From Gammaproteobacteria bacterium (GTDB lineage Bacteria; Pseudomonadota; Gammaproteobacteria; UBA6429; Thiohalophilaceae), in the NCBI GenBank assembly GCA_013152045.1, contig JAADGZ010000070.1:1-9920 (forward strand): a stretch of 9,920 nt of DNA. Direction: 5' to 3'. Below are positions 1 through 7,251 of this stretch, in pieces. Position 1 is the stretch's first letter, and every line of letters starts with the position of its first letter. The notes beneath the pieces are model-generated. The model was not told the DNA's origin. It was given only the letters and a program-made list of their open reading frames with translations, and searched no databases. The translations under genes and the position numbers were made by a program.

Positions 1-29
1 CGTTAGAGTTAATAACATGGAGAAACAAG

Positions 30-701
30 ATGTCCATTACAAACAGTTTTAAAAGCATACTCGCGGGCATCGGGATGCTACTGCTTGCATTCAACGTCTC
101 TGCTTACCCTCTGCTCACTTTTAATGGCAGCATGTCTTATAATTCTGAATCTAAGCTGTTGGGTGTTCAAGGTACACTGACAGGTTCACAGGACATCAGC
201 CCGGCACCGCAGCTCGTAGGAAGCTCATTTAAATTTGGTGGTCTGTTTGACAGCAAGAGTTCTAATTCCTTTGGCACTATGGCAACGTTTACCGGGATTA
301 GCGGTCCAGATCTTAGCATTGTCGGTGGAGTCCCCACTGTCGGTGGAGTCCCCACGCTTTTACTGCAAGGTGAACTGAGCGGATTAGCTATGGGGGGGGC
401 AAATGGTTCGAATACGGGTGCGCTGTTTGCCATGTTTAATCCCACTGGTGGTTCTCTCCTTAATGAGTTTGCAGTTGGCGCGAAACTTTTTGCTTTGCAA
501 CTGAATTTGTCAACGAGTTTTTCTTCTACCATGTTTGATAAAGGAAGTTTTGGCGGAAATGTTGATGGCAACCTTTCCGCACCAGCCTCAGTATCCGTGC
601 CAGAACCGGGTGTACTGGTTTTGTTTATGCTGGGTCTGGGAGGGCTGTTCATTGCCACCTGGAAGAGAAAAAGTCCGGATGAGGATAGACACAGCATTTA
701 G
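30..701 (+). CDS. PEP-CTERM sorting-domain exported protein
   Basis: A 223-residue secreted protein of unknown specific function. The N-terminus looks like a Sec signal peptide: Lys8, a hydrophobic run at about 10-23, and a likely cleavage after VSA at residue 25. The C-terminus has the exosortase sorting tail: Val-Pro-Glu-Pro at 190-193, a hydrophobic segment to about 211, then a basic WKRK cluster. By family knowledge such proteins are exported, recognised by an exosortase and delivered to the envelope or exopolysaccharide matrix. The middle is rich in Gly, Ser, Thr and Asn, as usual for the group, and I recognise no catalytic domain. The ATG at 30 follows GGAGA (19-23) at good spacing. The next gene starts 60 bp downstream and encodes a similar type of protein. 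Two oddities are an 18-bp tandem duplication (residues 98-109) and a G8 tract (codons 121-123). The sorting class is confident; the role is unknown. Confidence 0.85.
   Translation: MSITNSFKSILAGIGMLLLAFNVSAYPLLTFNGSMSYNSESKLLGVQGTLTGSQDISPAPQLVGSSFKFGGLFDSKSSNSFGTMATFTGISGPDLSIVGGVPTVGGVPTLLLQGELSGLAMGGANGSNTGALFAMFNPTGGSLLNEFAVGAKLFALQLNLSTSFSSTMFDKGSFGGNVDGNLSAPASVSVPEPGVLVLFMLGLGGLFIATWKRKSPDEDRHSI
321..356 (+). repeat. 18-bp in-frame tandem duplication
   Basis: Two adjacent 18-bp copies (321-338 and 339-356) differ only in the last base. They encode Val-Gly-Gly-Val-Pro-Thr twice (residues 98-109 of the first PEP-CTERM protein). The unit is a multiple of three, so gain or loss of copies would keep the frame. 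The near identity at DNA level suggests a recent duplication. Confidence 0.9.
392..399 (+). repeat. Eight-G homopolymer tract inside a coding region
   Basis: An uninterrupted run of eight G lies at the end of Met121 through the Gly122-Gly123 codons and the first base of Ala124 in the first PEP-CTERM gene. Tracts of this length are prone to replication slippage. A one-base change would shift the frame and remove the C-terminal sorting tail. Whether it varies in nature cannot be seen from one sequence. Confidence 0.8.
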
Positions 702-761
702 TTCACCATGTCAGCTAACTATAAAAAATAATTTTAATTAATGTGCAGATGGGAGTTGGGT

Positions 762-1364
762 ATGAAAATGTGGAATAAAATAATTAAAACAGGCATTCCC
801 GTGGCAGCCAGTCTGCTATTTACAGCAGCGGCAAACGCAGGCGTTGTATATCCTGCTCTGGATATTCAGCAATACAGTGCTGATACGGGTGTAACGAGTA
901 CTGCTACCGGTTTGATGATGGATGGGACTGCTATTACCCTTATCAATGCTGATAACAGTGTCTACTATGATTTTGCCGATCAGAATTTTTCGTTGACTTC
1001 AGATGCAAGTGGTTCTGGTACGCTGAGCGTGGGTGGTGGTTCCATTTTAACGGCTACTTTTTCAAACCTGAGTTTAGTTGATCTGGGGAATCTTCCGGGT
1101 GGTTTGTTTGCGGGATTTGGTAATTTCGATGCGGATTTGATGTATACCGGCGGTAGTATGGCCGCTAATTTGCAAACAGGTCGAATTGAAGGTGCATTTC
1201 GTAATGCCACAGGTGCTATTCAGTTGGGTTCTACCTTTACAGCCAATAATCTGACAGCCAAAATTGGTGAGCTGCAGGCTGTTCCGGTACCGGCTGCAGT
1301 CTGGTTGTTTGGTTCCGGCTTGTTAGGTCTGCTGGGCATGGTCAAAAGAAAGAAAGCCGCCTGA
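762..1364 (+). CDS. PEP-CTERM-type exported protein with VPVPA tail variant
   Basis: A 200-residue secreted protein of unknown specific role. I place the start at the ATG at 762 rather than at 741. It has GGGAG (751-755) six bases upstream and gives a clean signal peptide: MKMWNKIIK, a hydrophobic run, and probable cleavage after Ala-Asn-Ala at residue 26. The C-terminal 27 residues form the VPVPAAVWLFGSG-type sorting tail (174-200): a Pro-containing motif, a Gly/Leu-rich membrane segment, then a basic KRKK end. This is a recognised variant of the PEP-CTERM exosortase signal. The mature part is rich in Gly, Thr, Ser and Asn with no recognised enzyme motif. It opens with Val-Tyr-Pro-Ala-Leu, resembling the Ala-Tyr-Pro-Leu-Leu of the upstream protein, so the two may be diverged paralogues. 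An A/T-rich stretch (720-740) precedes the gene. The terminator at 1391-1420 follows it. The tail is confident, the function unknown. Confidence 0.87.
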   Translation: MKMWNKIIKTGIPVAASLLFTAAANAGVVYPALDIQQYSADTGVTSTATGLMMDGTAITLINADNSVYYDFADQNFSLTSDASGSGTLSVGGGSILTATFSNLSLVDLGNLPGGLFAGFGNFDADLMYTGGSMAANLQTGRIEGAFRNATGAIQLGSTFTANNLTAKIGELQAVPVPAAVWLFGSGLLGLLGMVKRKKAA

Positions 1365-1390
1365 AGCGAAAGCTATTCAACTAGCATTTT

Positions 1391-1420
1391 TAGAAGACCC
1401 GCCTTAAGGCGGGTTTTCTA
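1391..1420 (+). terminator. Strong intrinsic terminator after the PEP-CTERM pair
   Basis: A 13-bp stem (1391-1403 with 1408-1420, one G-U wobble) closes on a TTAA loop. Its core is CCCGCC/GGCGGG, followed by a TTTT run within the 3' arm. It begins 27 bp after the stop of the second PEP-CTERM gene. The A/T-rich outer stem means it could also act on the opposite strand. It separates the secreted-protein genes from the trp genes. Confidence 0.93.
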
Positions 1421-1528
1421 TTTAAGTTACTGTAAAACAAACAAAATCCCCCTCTGATCTATTTTCTCCGACTTTTACTTTGTGCTACGAACTGTTAAGC
1501 TCCCGACTTTTGTAACGGGCGACGTTCT

Positions 1529-2155
1529 TTGCGCACACGAGTCAAAATATGTGGCATTACCCGGGTTGAAGATGCGCTGACGGCCGTGCGTCTGGGCGTG
1601 GATGCGCTGGGGCTGGTATTCTATCCACCGAGCCCGCGTGCATTGACAGCCGAGCAGGCGCAGATCATCATGGCCGCCTTGCCACCTTTTGTGACTACGG
1701 TAGGGCTGTTCGTCAATGCAGAGGAAGCCACTATTCGCGCTTTGCTCCGTCAGGTGCCGCTGGATTTATTACAGTTCCACGGTGATGAATCTGCAGCAGA
1801 CTGTAGCCGTTATGGCCGGCCTTATATCAAGGCTTTGCGTATGCAAGATGGTAGAGACATTGAAGCGCAGGCCCGTCAGTATCCGACCGCCGCAGGTATT
1901 TTGCTGGACAGTTATCAGCCGGGCCTGCCGGGTGGAACCGGCGAGACATTTGACTGGACACGTATTCCCGCATTGGAGCAAGCACTGATTCTGGCCGGCG
2001 GCCTGAATCCGGCAAATGTGCGTACCGCGATACAGACGGTGTGCCCCTATGCCGTCGATGTTAGTGGTGGCGTGGAGGCCGAAAAAGGCATCAAGGATGG
2101 GCAGAAAATAGCAGCATTTATCAACGAGGTAAGCAGTTTTGCAAGCAACGGATAA
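1529..2155 (+). CDS. trpF: Phosphoribosylanthranilate isomerase TrpF
   Basis: TrpF isomerises N-(5'-phosphoribosyl)anthranilate to the ribulose form (CdRP), a cytosolic step of tryptophan synthesis, on a TIM barrel. At 208 residues it has normal full length. The sequence shows KICGIT at 6-11 with the catalytic Cys8, [10 protein letters not shown] at 28-37, LQFHGDE at 81-87, the catalytic acid Asp127 in LLDSY, the phosphate-binding PGGTG at 134-138, AGGLNP at 156-161 and DVSGGVE at 177-183. The start appears to be TTG at 1529. An in-frame stop lies at 1496-1498 and no ATG or GTG occurs between them, and the resulting N-terminus [11 protein letters not shown] matches the family. No convincing ribosome site precedes it. 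Its last 17 bases overlap trpB. The 164-bp gap upstream holds the preceding terminator. No leader peptide with tandem Trp codons is visible, so classical attenuation is not evident here. Confidence 0.97.
   Translation: MRTRVKICGITRVEDALTAVRLGVDALGLVFYPPSPRALTAEQAQIIMAALPPFVTTVGLFVNAEEATIRALLRQVPLDLLQFHGDESAADCSRYGRPYIKALRMQDGRDIEAQARQYPTAAGILLDSYQPGLPGGTGETFDWTRIPALEQALILAGGLNPANVRTAIQTVCPYAVDVSGGVEAEKGIKDGQKIAAFINEVSSFASNG
2126..2130 (+). promoter_or_regulatory. Ribosome binding site supporting the TTG start of trpB
   Basis: GAGGT lies eight bases before the TTG at 2139, inside the end of trpF. The alternative ATG at 2175 has no purine-rich site upstream. This favours TTG as the trpB start. 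Confidence 0.6.
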
Positions 2156-3359
2156 TAACTCAGATGTATACCAGATGCCGGATGGAAGAGGACATTTCGG
2201 TGTTTATGGCGGCATGTTTGTAGCGGAAACCCTGATGGGACCCTTGGCGGAATTACGTGAAGCCTATGAAAAATACCTGCAGGACGCCGATTTCCTTGCC
2301 GAGCTGGATTATGAACTGCAGCAATACGTTGGTCGACCCAGCCCGCTGTATTTTGCCGAACGCTGGAGCAAGCAACTGGGTGGGGCGCGAATTTACCTGA
2401 AACGGGAAGATTTGAATCATACCGGTGCGCACAAGATCAACAATACGGTAGGCCAGGCGTTACTGGCCAAACGCATGGGCAAGACACGTATCATCGCTGA
2501 GACCGGTGCCGGCCAGCATGGCGTGGCCAGTGCCACGGTGGCTGCCCGCCTGGGGCTTGAATGCGTGGTCTATATGGGGGCGGAGGATATCCAGCGTCAG
2601 GCCATGAACGTGTTCCGGATGAAATTACTGGGGGCCACTGTGGTGCCGGTAGAATCCGGTTCGCGTACCCTGAAAGATGCGCTTAATGAAGCGATGCGTG
2701 ACTGGGTGACCAATATTGATGATACCTTTTATATTATTGGCACGGTTGCCGGGCCACATCCCTATCCGGCCATGGTGCGTGACTTTCAGACCATCATCGG
2801 GCGCGAAGCTCGCAGCCAGATTCTGCAACAGGAAGGCAGGTTGCCGGATGCACTGGTGGCCTGTGTCGGTGGTGGTTCCAATGCCATTGGTTTATTTTAT
2901 CCTTTTATTGAAGACAAGGATGTAGCTATCTACGGCGTCGAGGCGGCTGGCGATGGACTGGAAACCGGGCACCATGCCGCGCCTTTGTGCGCTGGTAAGC
3001 CCGGTGTGCTGCATGGCAATCGTACTTATTTGATGGAAGATGCGCATGGCCAGATCATTCATACGCATTCTATTTCTGCCGGGTTGGATTATCCCGGCGT
3101 GGGACCTGAGCATGCCTGGTTAAAAGACAGTGGCCGGGCAAACTACGTGGCTATTGATGATAATGAAGCCCTGCAGGGTTTCCATGATTTGACTCGCATC
3201 GAAGGTATTATTCCTGCGCTGGAATCCAGTCATGCACTGGCCTATGCGACAAAACTGGCACCAACGATGACAAGCGAACAAATTATTATTGTTAATTTAT
3301 CCGGTCGTGGGGATAAGGATATACATACGGTAGCCGAGCATGAGGGGATTACCCTATGA
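2139..3359 (+). CDS. trpB: Tryptophan synthase beta subunit TrpB
   Basis: TrpB is the PLP-dependent subunit that condenses indole with L-serine to make tryptophan; it receives indole through a tunnel from TrpA. Family landmarks are all present: HTGAHKINN with the Schiff-base Lys99, AETGAGQHG at 120-128 with the catalytic Glu121, the PLP-phosphate loop GGGSN at 244-248, and the C-terminal NLSGRGDKD at 387-395 with Ser388 near the PLP ring nitrogen. The protein is 406 residues from the TTG at 2139, which has a good ribosome site. Starting at the ATG at 2175 would give 394 residues and also leave the conserved GHFGVYGG intact, so the exact start is open. It overlaps trpF by 17 bp and trpA by 4 bp (ATGA), an arrangement that suggests coupled translation and balanced alpha and beta subunits. 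Confidence 0.98.
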   Translation: MQATDNNSDVYQMPDGRGHFGVYGGMFVAETLMGPLAELREAYEKYLQDADFLAELDYELQQYVGRPSPLYFAERWSKQLGGARIYLKREDLNHTGAHKINNTVGQALLAKRMGKTRIIAETGAGQHGVASATVAARLGLECVVYMGAEDIQRQAMNVFRMKLLGATVVPVESGSRTLKDALNEAMRDWVTNIDDTFYIIGTVAGPHPYPAMVRDFQTIIGREARSQILQQEGRLPDALVACVGGGSNAIGLFYPFIEDKDVAIYGVEAAGDGLETGHHAAPLCAGKPGVLHGNRTYLMEDAHGQIIHTHSISAGLDYPGVGPEHAWLKDSGRANYVAIDDNEALQGFHDLTRIEGIIPALESSHALAYATKLAPTMTSEQIIIVNLSGRGDKDIHTVAEHEGITL

Positions 3360-4162
3360 GTCGTTTGGCTGCCTGTTTTGAAAAATTACACAAGTCCGGG
3401 AAAAAAGCGCTTATTCCCTACGTAACCGCCGGTGATCCTGAACCGGGAGTGACGGTTTCACTGATGCACGCGATGGTGGCAGCCGGGGCTAATATCCTTG
3501 AGCTGGGAGTGCCGTTTTCGGATCCTATGGCAGAAGGGCCAGTGATTCAGCGGGCCATGGAGCGGGCGCTTGAACATGAAGTTTCGCTGGATGATGTGCT
3601 GAAAATGGTGCAAACATTTCGCCAGAGCGATGCCGATACACCTGTAGTGCTGATGGGTTACCTGAATCCGGTAGAAGTCAAAGGTTATACTGATTTCGCA
3701 CGCGAGGCTCAGGCGGCGGGTGTTGATGCAGTGCTGTTAGTGGACATGCCGCCCGAGGAAGCGGATGATTTATTATCGGCCTTGTCTGCGCATGAGCTGG
3801 ATATGATTTTTCTGGTGGCACCGACCACCGATGATGCGCGTATCAAGATGATTACTGAATCTGGCCGTGGTTTCATTTATTATGTTTCTCTGAAAGGGGT
3901 TACTGGCGCAGGCCATCTAGATATTTCGGCTGTCAAGCAACAGCTGGCTAAAATTCGACTGCAGACGGCATTGCCGGTTGCTGTGGGTTTTGGCATTAAA
4001 GATGCTGAGTCGGCTGCCAGTATTGCCGACGTGGCGGATGCCGTGGTGGTTGGCAGTGCGCTGGTGCGCAAGGTCGAAGAAAATGCGGATTCTGTCGATA
4101 ACATCAATAGTGCGGTTGCCGGCTTGCTGAGCGAAATGCGCGCGGCGATGGATAGATGCTAA
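3356..4162 (+). CDS. trpA: Tryptophan synthase alpha subunit TrpA
   Basis: TrpA cleaves indole-3-glycerol phosphate to indole and glyceraldehyde 3-phosphate and passes indole to TrpB in the alpha2-beta2 complex. The 268-residue length is typical and the numbering matches the Salmonella enzyme. It has catalytic Glu49 in [10 protein letters not shown], the beta-alpha loop 6 segment [10 protein letters not shown] at 177-186 with Thr183, the phosphate-binding GFGI at 211-214, and VVGSALV at 231-237. The residue at position 60, normally the second catalytic acid Asp, is Glu here (codon GAA at 3533-3535). This keeps the carboxylate but lengthens the side chain. The rest of the protein is intact, so I expect a functional enzyme. 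GAGGGG (3342-3347) sits eight bases before the ATG, which overlaps the trpB stop as ATGA. A 114-bp gap separates it from accD. Confidence 0.98.
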   Translation: MSRLAACFEKLHKSGKKALIPYVTAGDPEPGVTVSLMHAMVAAGANILELGVPFSDPMAEGPVIQRAMERALEHEVSLDDVLKMVQTFRQSDADTPVVLMGYLNPVEVKGYTDFAREAQAAGVDAVLLVDMPPEEADDLLSALSAHELDMIFLVAPTTDDARIKMITESGRGFIYYVSLKGVTGAGHLDISAVKQQLAKIRLQTALPVAVGFGIKDAESAASIADVADAVVVGSALVRKVEENADSVDNINSAVAGLLSEMRAAMDRC

Positions 4163-4222
4163 GGTGTTATCGGTCGTAGTAAAATTATGAATAAACAAAA
4201 TCATACCATCTCTGCGTTAATT

Positions 4223-4238
4223 ATCCATTAGTATGGAT
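4223..4238. repeat. Short perfect inverted repeat between trpA and accD
   Basis: ATCCAT (4223-4228), loop TAGT, ATGGAT (4233-4238). It lies 39 bp before accD in the largest gap of the trpF-purF block. It could be an operator or a weak hairpin, but there is no following T-run, so it is not a standard terminator. A function is not shown by the sequence. Confidence 0.35.
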
Positions 4239-4276
4239 GGGCGTTAGCTTGATGCTTCTGCAATAAGGTTTCTCAA

Positions 4277-5137
4277 ATGAACTGGTTTAGCAAATTATTA
4301 CCCTCACGAATTCGTACCGAAGGCGGAGCCAAAAAAAACGTGCCCGAAGGACTGTGGACAAAGTGCAGCGCCTGTAGTGCGGTACTGTATCGTGCCGAAA
4401 TGGAACGCAACTATAATGTGTGCCCTAAATGCGATCATCATATGCGTATTGGCGCTCGCTTTCGTTTAGACAAGTTTCTGGATGAAGGTGAGCGCGAAGA
4501 AATTGGTGCCAACCTTAAACCGGTTGATGTACTCAAATTTCGTGATCTCAAGAAGTATAAAGATCGAATCATACAGGCGCAGAAAAATACCGGTGAAACG
4601 GATGCCCTGGTGGCTATTAAGGGCAAGGTCAAAGAGGTGCCGCTGGTGGCGATGGCCTTTGAATTCAAATTCATGGGTGGTTCGATGGGCGCGGTAGTGG
4701 GCGAACGTTTTGTGCGTGCCGCCAATGTCTGTCTCGAACAGAATATCCCCTTGCTTTGTTTTTCTTCCAGCGGCGGCGCACGCATGCAGGAAGCACTGTT
4801 TTCCCTGATGCAAATGGCCAAGACCAGCGCCGTGATTGCGCGCCTGAACAAGCGCGGGATCCCGTTTATTTCGGTCATGACCGATCCTACTATGGGGGGC
4901 GTTTCCGCCAGCCTGGCGATGCTAGGTGACATCAATATTGCCGAACCCCATGCCCTGATCGGTTTTGCGGGTCCGCGGGTCATTGAACAGACTGTGCGCG
5001 AAACTCTGCCGGAAGGATTTCAGCGCAGTGAGTTTCTGCTGGAGCATGGTGCCATCGACATGATCGTGGATCGTCGTAACATGCGCGACAAGGTTGCCAG
5101 CCTGCTTTCCATTCTTATGCAGCAGTCCGCAGCTTGA
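4277..5137 (+). CDS. accD: Acetyl-CoA carboxylase carboxyltransferase subunit beta
   Basis: AccD is the beta half of the carboxyltransferase that, with AccA, moves CO2 from carboxybiotin-BCCP to acetyl-CoA, giving malonyl-CoA for fatty acid synthesis in the cytosol. The 286-residue length is typical. The N-terminal four-Cys zinc ribbon is complete (Cys30, Cys33, Cys49, Cys52). The carboxyltransferase core follows, with [14 protein letters not shown] at 130-143, SGGARMQE at 165-172, [10 protein letters not shown] at 203-212, and [11 protein letters not shown] at 229-239. TAAGG (4264-4268) precedes the ATG by eight bases. In E. coli the zinc ribbon is reported to bind nucleic acid and its own mRNA; the ribbon here would allow the same, but that is inference. 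Location between trpA and folC is the conserved order for this group of bacteria. Confidence 0.98.
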   Translation: MNWFSKLLPSRIRTEGGAKKNVPEGLWTKCSACSAVLYRAEMERNYNVCPKCDHHMRIGARFRLDKFLDEGEREEIGANLKPVDVLKFRDLKKYKDRIIQAQKNTGETDALVAIKGKVKEVPLVAMAFEFKFMGGSMGAVVGERFVRAANVCLEQNIPLLCFSSSGGARMQEALFSLMQMAKTSAVIARLNKRGIPFISVMTDPTMGGVSASLAMLGDINIAEPHALIGFAGPRVIEQTVRETLPEGFQRSEFLLEHGAIDMIVDRRNMRDKVASLLSILMQQSAA

Positions 5138-5215
5138 AGAGTGAGAGGTTCCTCGGATTCCGGCATCAAGGCGCAGTAATCCGGCTACGGCAATGATCAT
5201 ATTTTTCTGCCGCTG

Positions 5216-6526
5216 ATGTCCGCTCGATTTGACAATCTGCATGATTGGCTTGGTTGGCAGGAAACACTGCATCCAGAAGAAATCGAACTGGGGCTGACGC
5301 GCATAATGGCGGTGTTTCAGCGTTTACATGCCCGCTCTTTTTCCTGCCCGGTGATTACTATTGCTGGCACCAACGGCAAAGGCTCCAGCTTGCGCATGCT
5401 GGAGTCGATTTATCTGGCTGATGGTTACCGCACCTGTGCTTACAGCTCGCCGCATTTATTGCGTTACAACGAGCGTATCCGTATCAATAGCGTGGAGGCC
5501 ACAGATGCAGAGATTGTGGCGGCTTTTACGCGTATTGATGCGGCGCGTGCAGATGTTTCTCTGACCTATTTCGAATTTGGCACCCTGGCGGCGCTGGATA
5601 TTTTCATGCACCAGCAGGTCGATGTGGTGTTGCTGGAAGTGGGATTAGGGGGGCGACTGGATGCGGTAAATATCATCGATGCCGATATTGCCTTGCTGAC
5701 CGCTATCAGTCTGGATCATACCGCCTGGCTGGGCGAGGATCGTGAAGCCATTGGCTATGAAAAGGCCGGCATTATGCGTCCGGGCCGTCCGGCAGTTTGC
5801 AGCGATCCCGACTTGCCGCGCTCCATGCAGGAACAGGCCAATAAATTGAATTGCCCCCTTTACCGACTGGGACATGATTTTGATTTTAAGATTGATCCAC
5901 AGGGCTGGGGCTGGCATGAGAAGCAGGGACAGGCGCTGGATCTGCCGCATCCGGGCTTGTCCGGATCGCACCAGTACCGTAACGCTGCCGGTGTGCTCAT
6001 GGCCTTGACACTGTTACAGTCACGTCTGCCCGTAGCACACGAGGCGATTTGTCGTGGTCTGCTGGAAGCGCAATTGCCGGGACGCTTTCAGTTAGTGCCA
6101 GATCAGGCTCGATCTGATCCGTCGTCTGCTCCAGTAAGCTGGATCTACGATGTGGCGCACAATCCAGACAGCGTACAGCAACTGGCGCAGATGTTGGCGG
6201 AAGCGGAACCAGTGGGGCGCACGTTTGCTTTGCTGGGTATGTTAGCGGATAAAGACTGCAGAACGGTATTGAGACATATTCATTTGCAGATAACAGACTG
6301 GCATATTGCGCCGTTAGCCAGTTCACGTAGTGAAAAGCCTGAAAATTTGAAGGACATTATTAATTCGTTGGGTTGCTCGCCGGTTAGCGTGCATGTTTCG
6401 GTTGCCGAAGCCTGGAATGCGATTGAAAGCCAGCTTGAAAGCGGAGATCGTATCGTGGTATTCGGTTCTTTTTATACCGTTTCTGAAGCCATGGTAGTAG
6501 CGCAGGCACATGGGCAGCGAATATAA
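5216..6526 (+). CDS. folC: Folylpolyglutamate / dihydrofolate synthase FolC
   Basis: FolC adds L-glutamate to dihydropteroate and then further glutamates to folates, using ATP, so that folates are retained and used by one-carbon enzymes. It belongs to the Mur ligase superfamily. The 436-residue length is normal. It shows the ATP-binding P-loop AGTNGKGS at 50-57, SSPHLLRYNERI at 78-89, EVGLGGRLDAVN at 141-152, SLDHTAWLG at 165-173, YEKAG at 181-185 with the lysine that is carbamylated in characterised homologues (Lys183), SHQYRNAAG at 251-259, and the C-terminal-domain motif DVAHNP at 312-317. The ATG at 5216 gives the family N-terminus (FDNLHDWLGWQE). No good ribosome site precedes it. A CGGCA/TGCCG inverted repeat (5188-5192 with 5208-5212) ends three bases before the start. 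The gap to accD is 78 bp. Confidence 0.97.
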   Translation: MSARFDNLHDWLGWQETLHPEEIELGLTRIMAVFQRLHARSFSCPVITIAGTNGKGSSLRMLESIYLADGYRTCAYSSPHLLRYNERIRINSVEATDAEIVAAFTRIDAARADVSLTYFEFGTLAALDIFMHQQVDVVLLEVGLGGRLDAVNIIDADIALLTAISLDHTAWLGEDREAIGYEKAGIMRPGRPAVCSDPDLPRSMQEQANKLNCPLYRLGHDFDFKIDPQGWGWHEKQGQALDLPHPGLSGSHQYRNAAGVLMALTLLQSRLPVAHEAICRGLLEAQLPGRFQLVPDQARSDPSSAPVSWIYDVAHNPDSVQQLAQMLAEAEPVGRTFALLGMLADKDCRTVLRHIHLQITDWHIAPLASSRSEKPENLKDIINSLGCSPVSVHVSVAEAWNAIESQLESGDRIVVFGSFYTVSEAMVVAQAHGQRI

Positions 6527-6576
6527 TAGGTGTTTGCCGTGAGTTCGAAAGTACAGGCTGGAGACTGAAAATTCAG

Positions 6577-7206
6577 GTGGAACAGCAATCTCGATTAAAA
6601 CAACGGCTGGTGGGTGCCATCGTGTTGGTAGCGCTGGGTGTGATTTTCATTCCCATGATTCTGGATGGTAAACGGGAGCCGGGTTTTATCGTCAATGGCA
6701 GCAGTATTCCGGTTAAACCGACAGAGATTAAAAACATTCGTCAGATTGAATTTGCCAGCAATGATTCAGCTGCTACCGACAGGCATGACGCCGAACAAGA
6801 TAAAATTCGCATCCCCATCGATAAACGTTCTGCACCGCTATCGACGGTAACGAAGGTTCCCGTAGCGGCCAGTCATGCGAGCAGCAGTAAACTAAAAACA
6901 GGCAAGCCTGAAACGACGGCTTCGCCTGTAGTCAGGCAAAAAAGAAAAGTATCAACAGTATCGGCCACTCAGGCCTGGGCGATACAGGTTGGCAGTTTTA
7001 AACAGAGAAGTAATGCCTTCAAATTACGTGATAAATTGCGCAAGCATAAATACAAAGCCTTTGTCGAAGGCATACGAAGCCGCAATGCAAAATTAATTTA
7101 TCGGGTCAGGCTGGGGCCATACATCAGCCGTGCCGGAGCTGAGCAGGTGCGCGATAGTCTCCTGGCGCAGCAGAAAATGAAAGGTCTGCTGGTAAGACAT
7201 CCCTAA
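6577..7206 (+). CDS. dedD: DedD-like SPOR-domain membrane protein
   Basis: An inner-membrane protein of 209 residues with the architecture of DedD. It has a short basic N-terminus, one membrane anchor (about 11-29, LVGAIVLVALGVIFIPMIL), a low-complexity polar linker (about 31-130) rich in Lys, Ser, Thr and Pro, and a C-terminal SPOR domain (about 132-209) starting WAIQVGSF and containing YRVRLGPY at 175-182. SPOR domains bind glycan strands lacking stem peptides at the division septum. DedD homologues support cell constriction. The start appears to be GTG at 6577; GGAG at 6560-6563 is rather far away (13 bases), so expression may be modest. The position between folC and cvpA is the classical one for this gene, which supports the name beyond the domain match. 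Fold and location are confident; the symbol is by family and context. Confidence 0.88.
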   Translation: MEQQSRLKQRLVGAIVLVALGVIFIPMILDGKREPGFIVNGSSIPVKPTEIKNIRQIEFASNDSAATDRHDAEQDKIRIPIDKRSAPLSTVTKVPVAASHASSSKLKTGKPETTASPVVRQKRKVSTVSATQAWAIQVGSFKQRSNAFKLRDKLRKHKYKAFVEGIRSRNAKLIYRVRLGPYISRAGAEQVRDSLLAQQKMKGLLVRHP

Positions 7207-7251
7207 ATATAATGGTAGCGTTGGGCCGCTGTTTTGAGACAAGAGATATAA

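Noticed and set aside
167..697. Minus-strand frame of 176 codons opposite the first PEP-CTERM gene
   Set aside because: The + strand product has a signal peptide, a sorting tail and a good ribosome site. The antisense frame is Pro/Ser-rich low complexity typical of a shadow of Gly-rich coding DNA.
697..725. Possible sigma70 promoter (TTTAGT, 17 bp, TATAAA) before the second PEP-CTERM gene
   Set aside because: The -35 match is only 3 of 6, and A/T-rich sequence gives such hits easily, so I mention it but do not annotate it.
741..761. Upstream ATG at 741 as the start of the second PEP-CTERM gene
   Set aside because: It adds seven residues before a clean signal peptide and has no ribosome site, while the ATG at 762 has GGGAG at the right distance.
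1421..1528. Trp attenuator or leader peptide before trpF
   Set aside because: No ATG-led short frame with tandem Trp codons and no competing hairpins were seen. The only strong hairpin nearby terminates the upstream gene.
4438..4983. Long minus-strand frame of 181 codons opposite accD
   Set aside because: It lies wholly inside a complete accD with conserved motifs, has no recognisable family features and reflects codon bias on the other strand.
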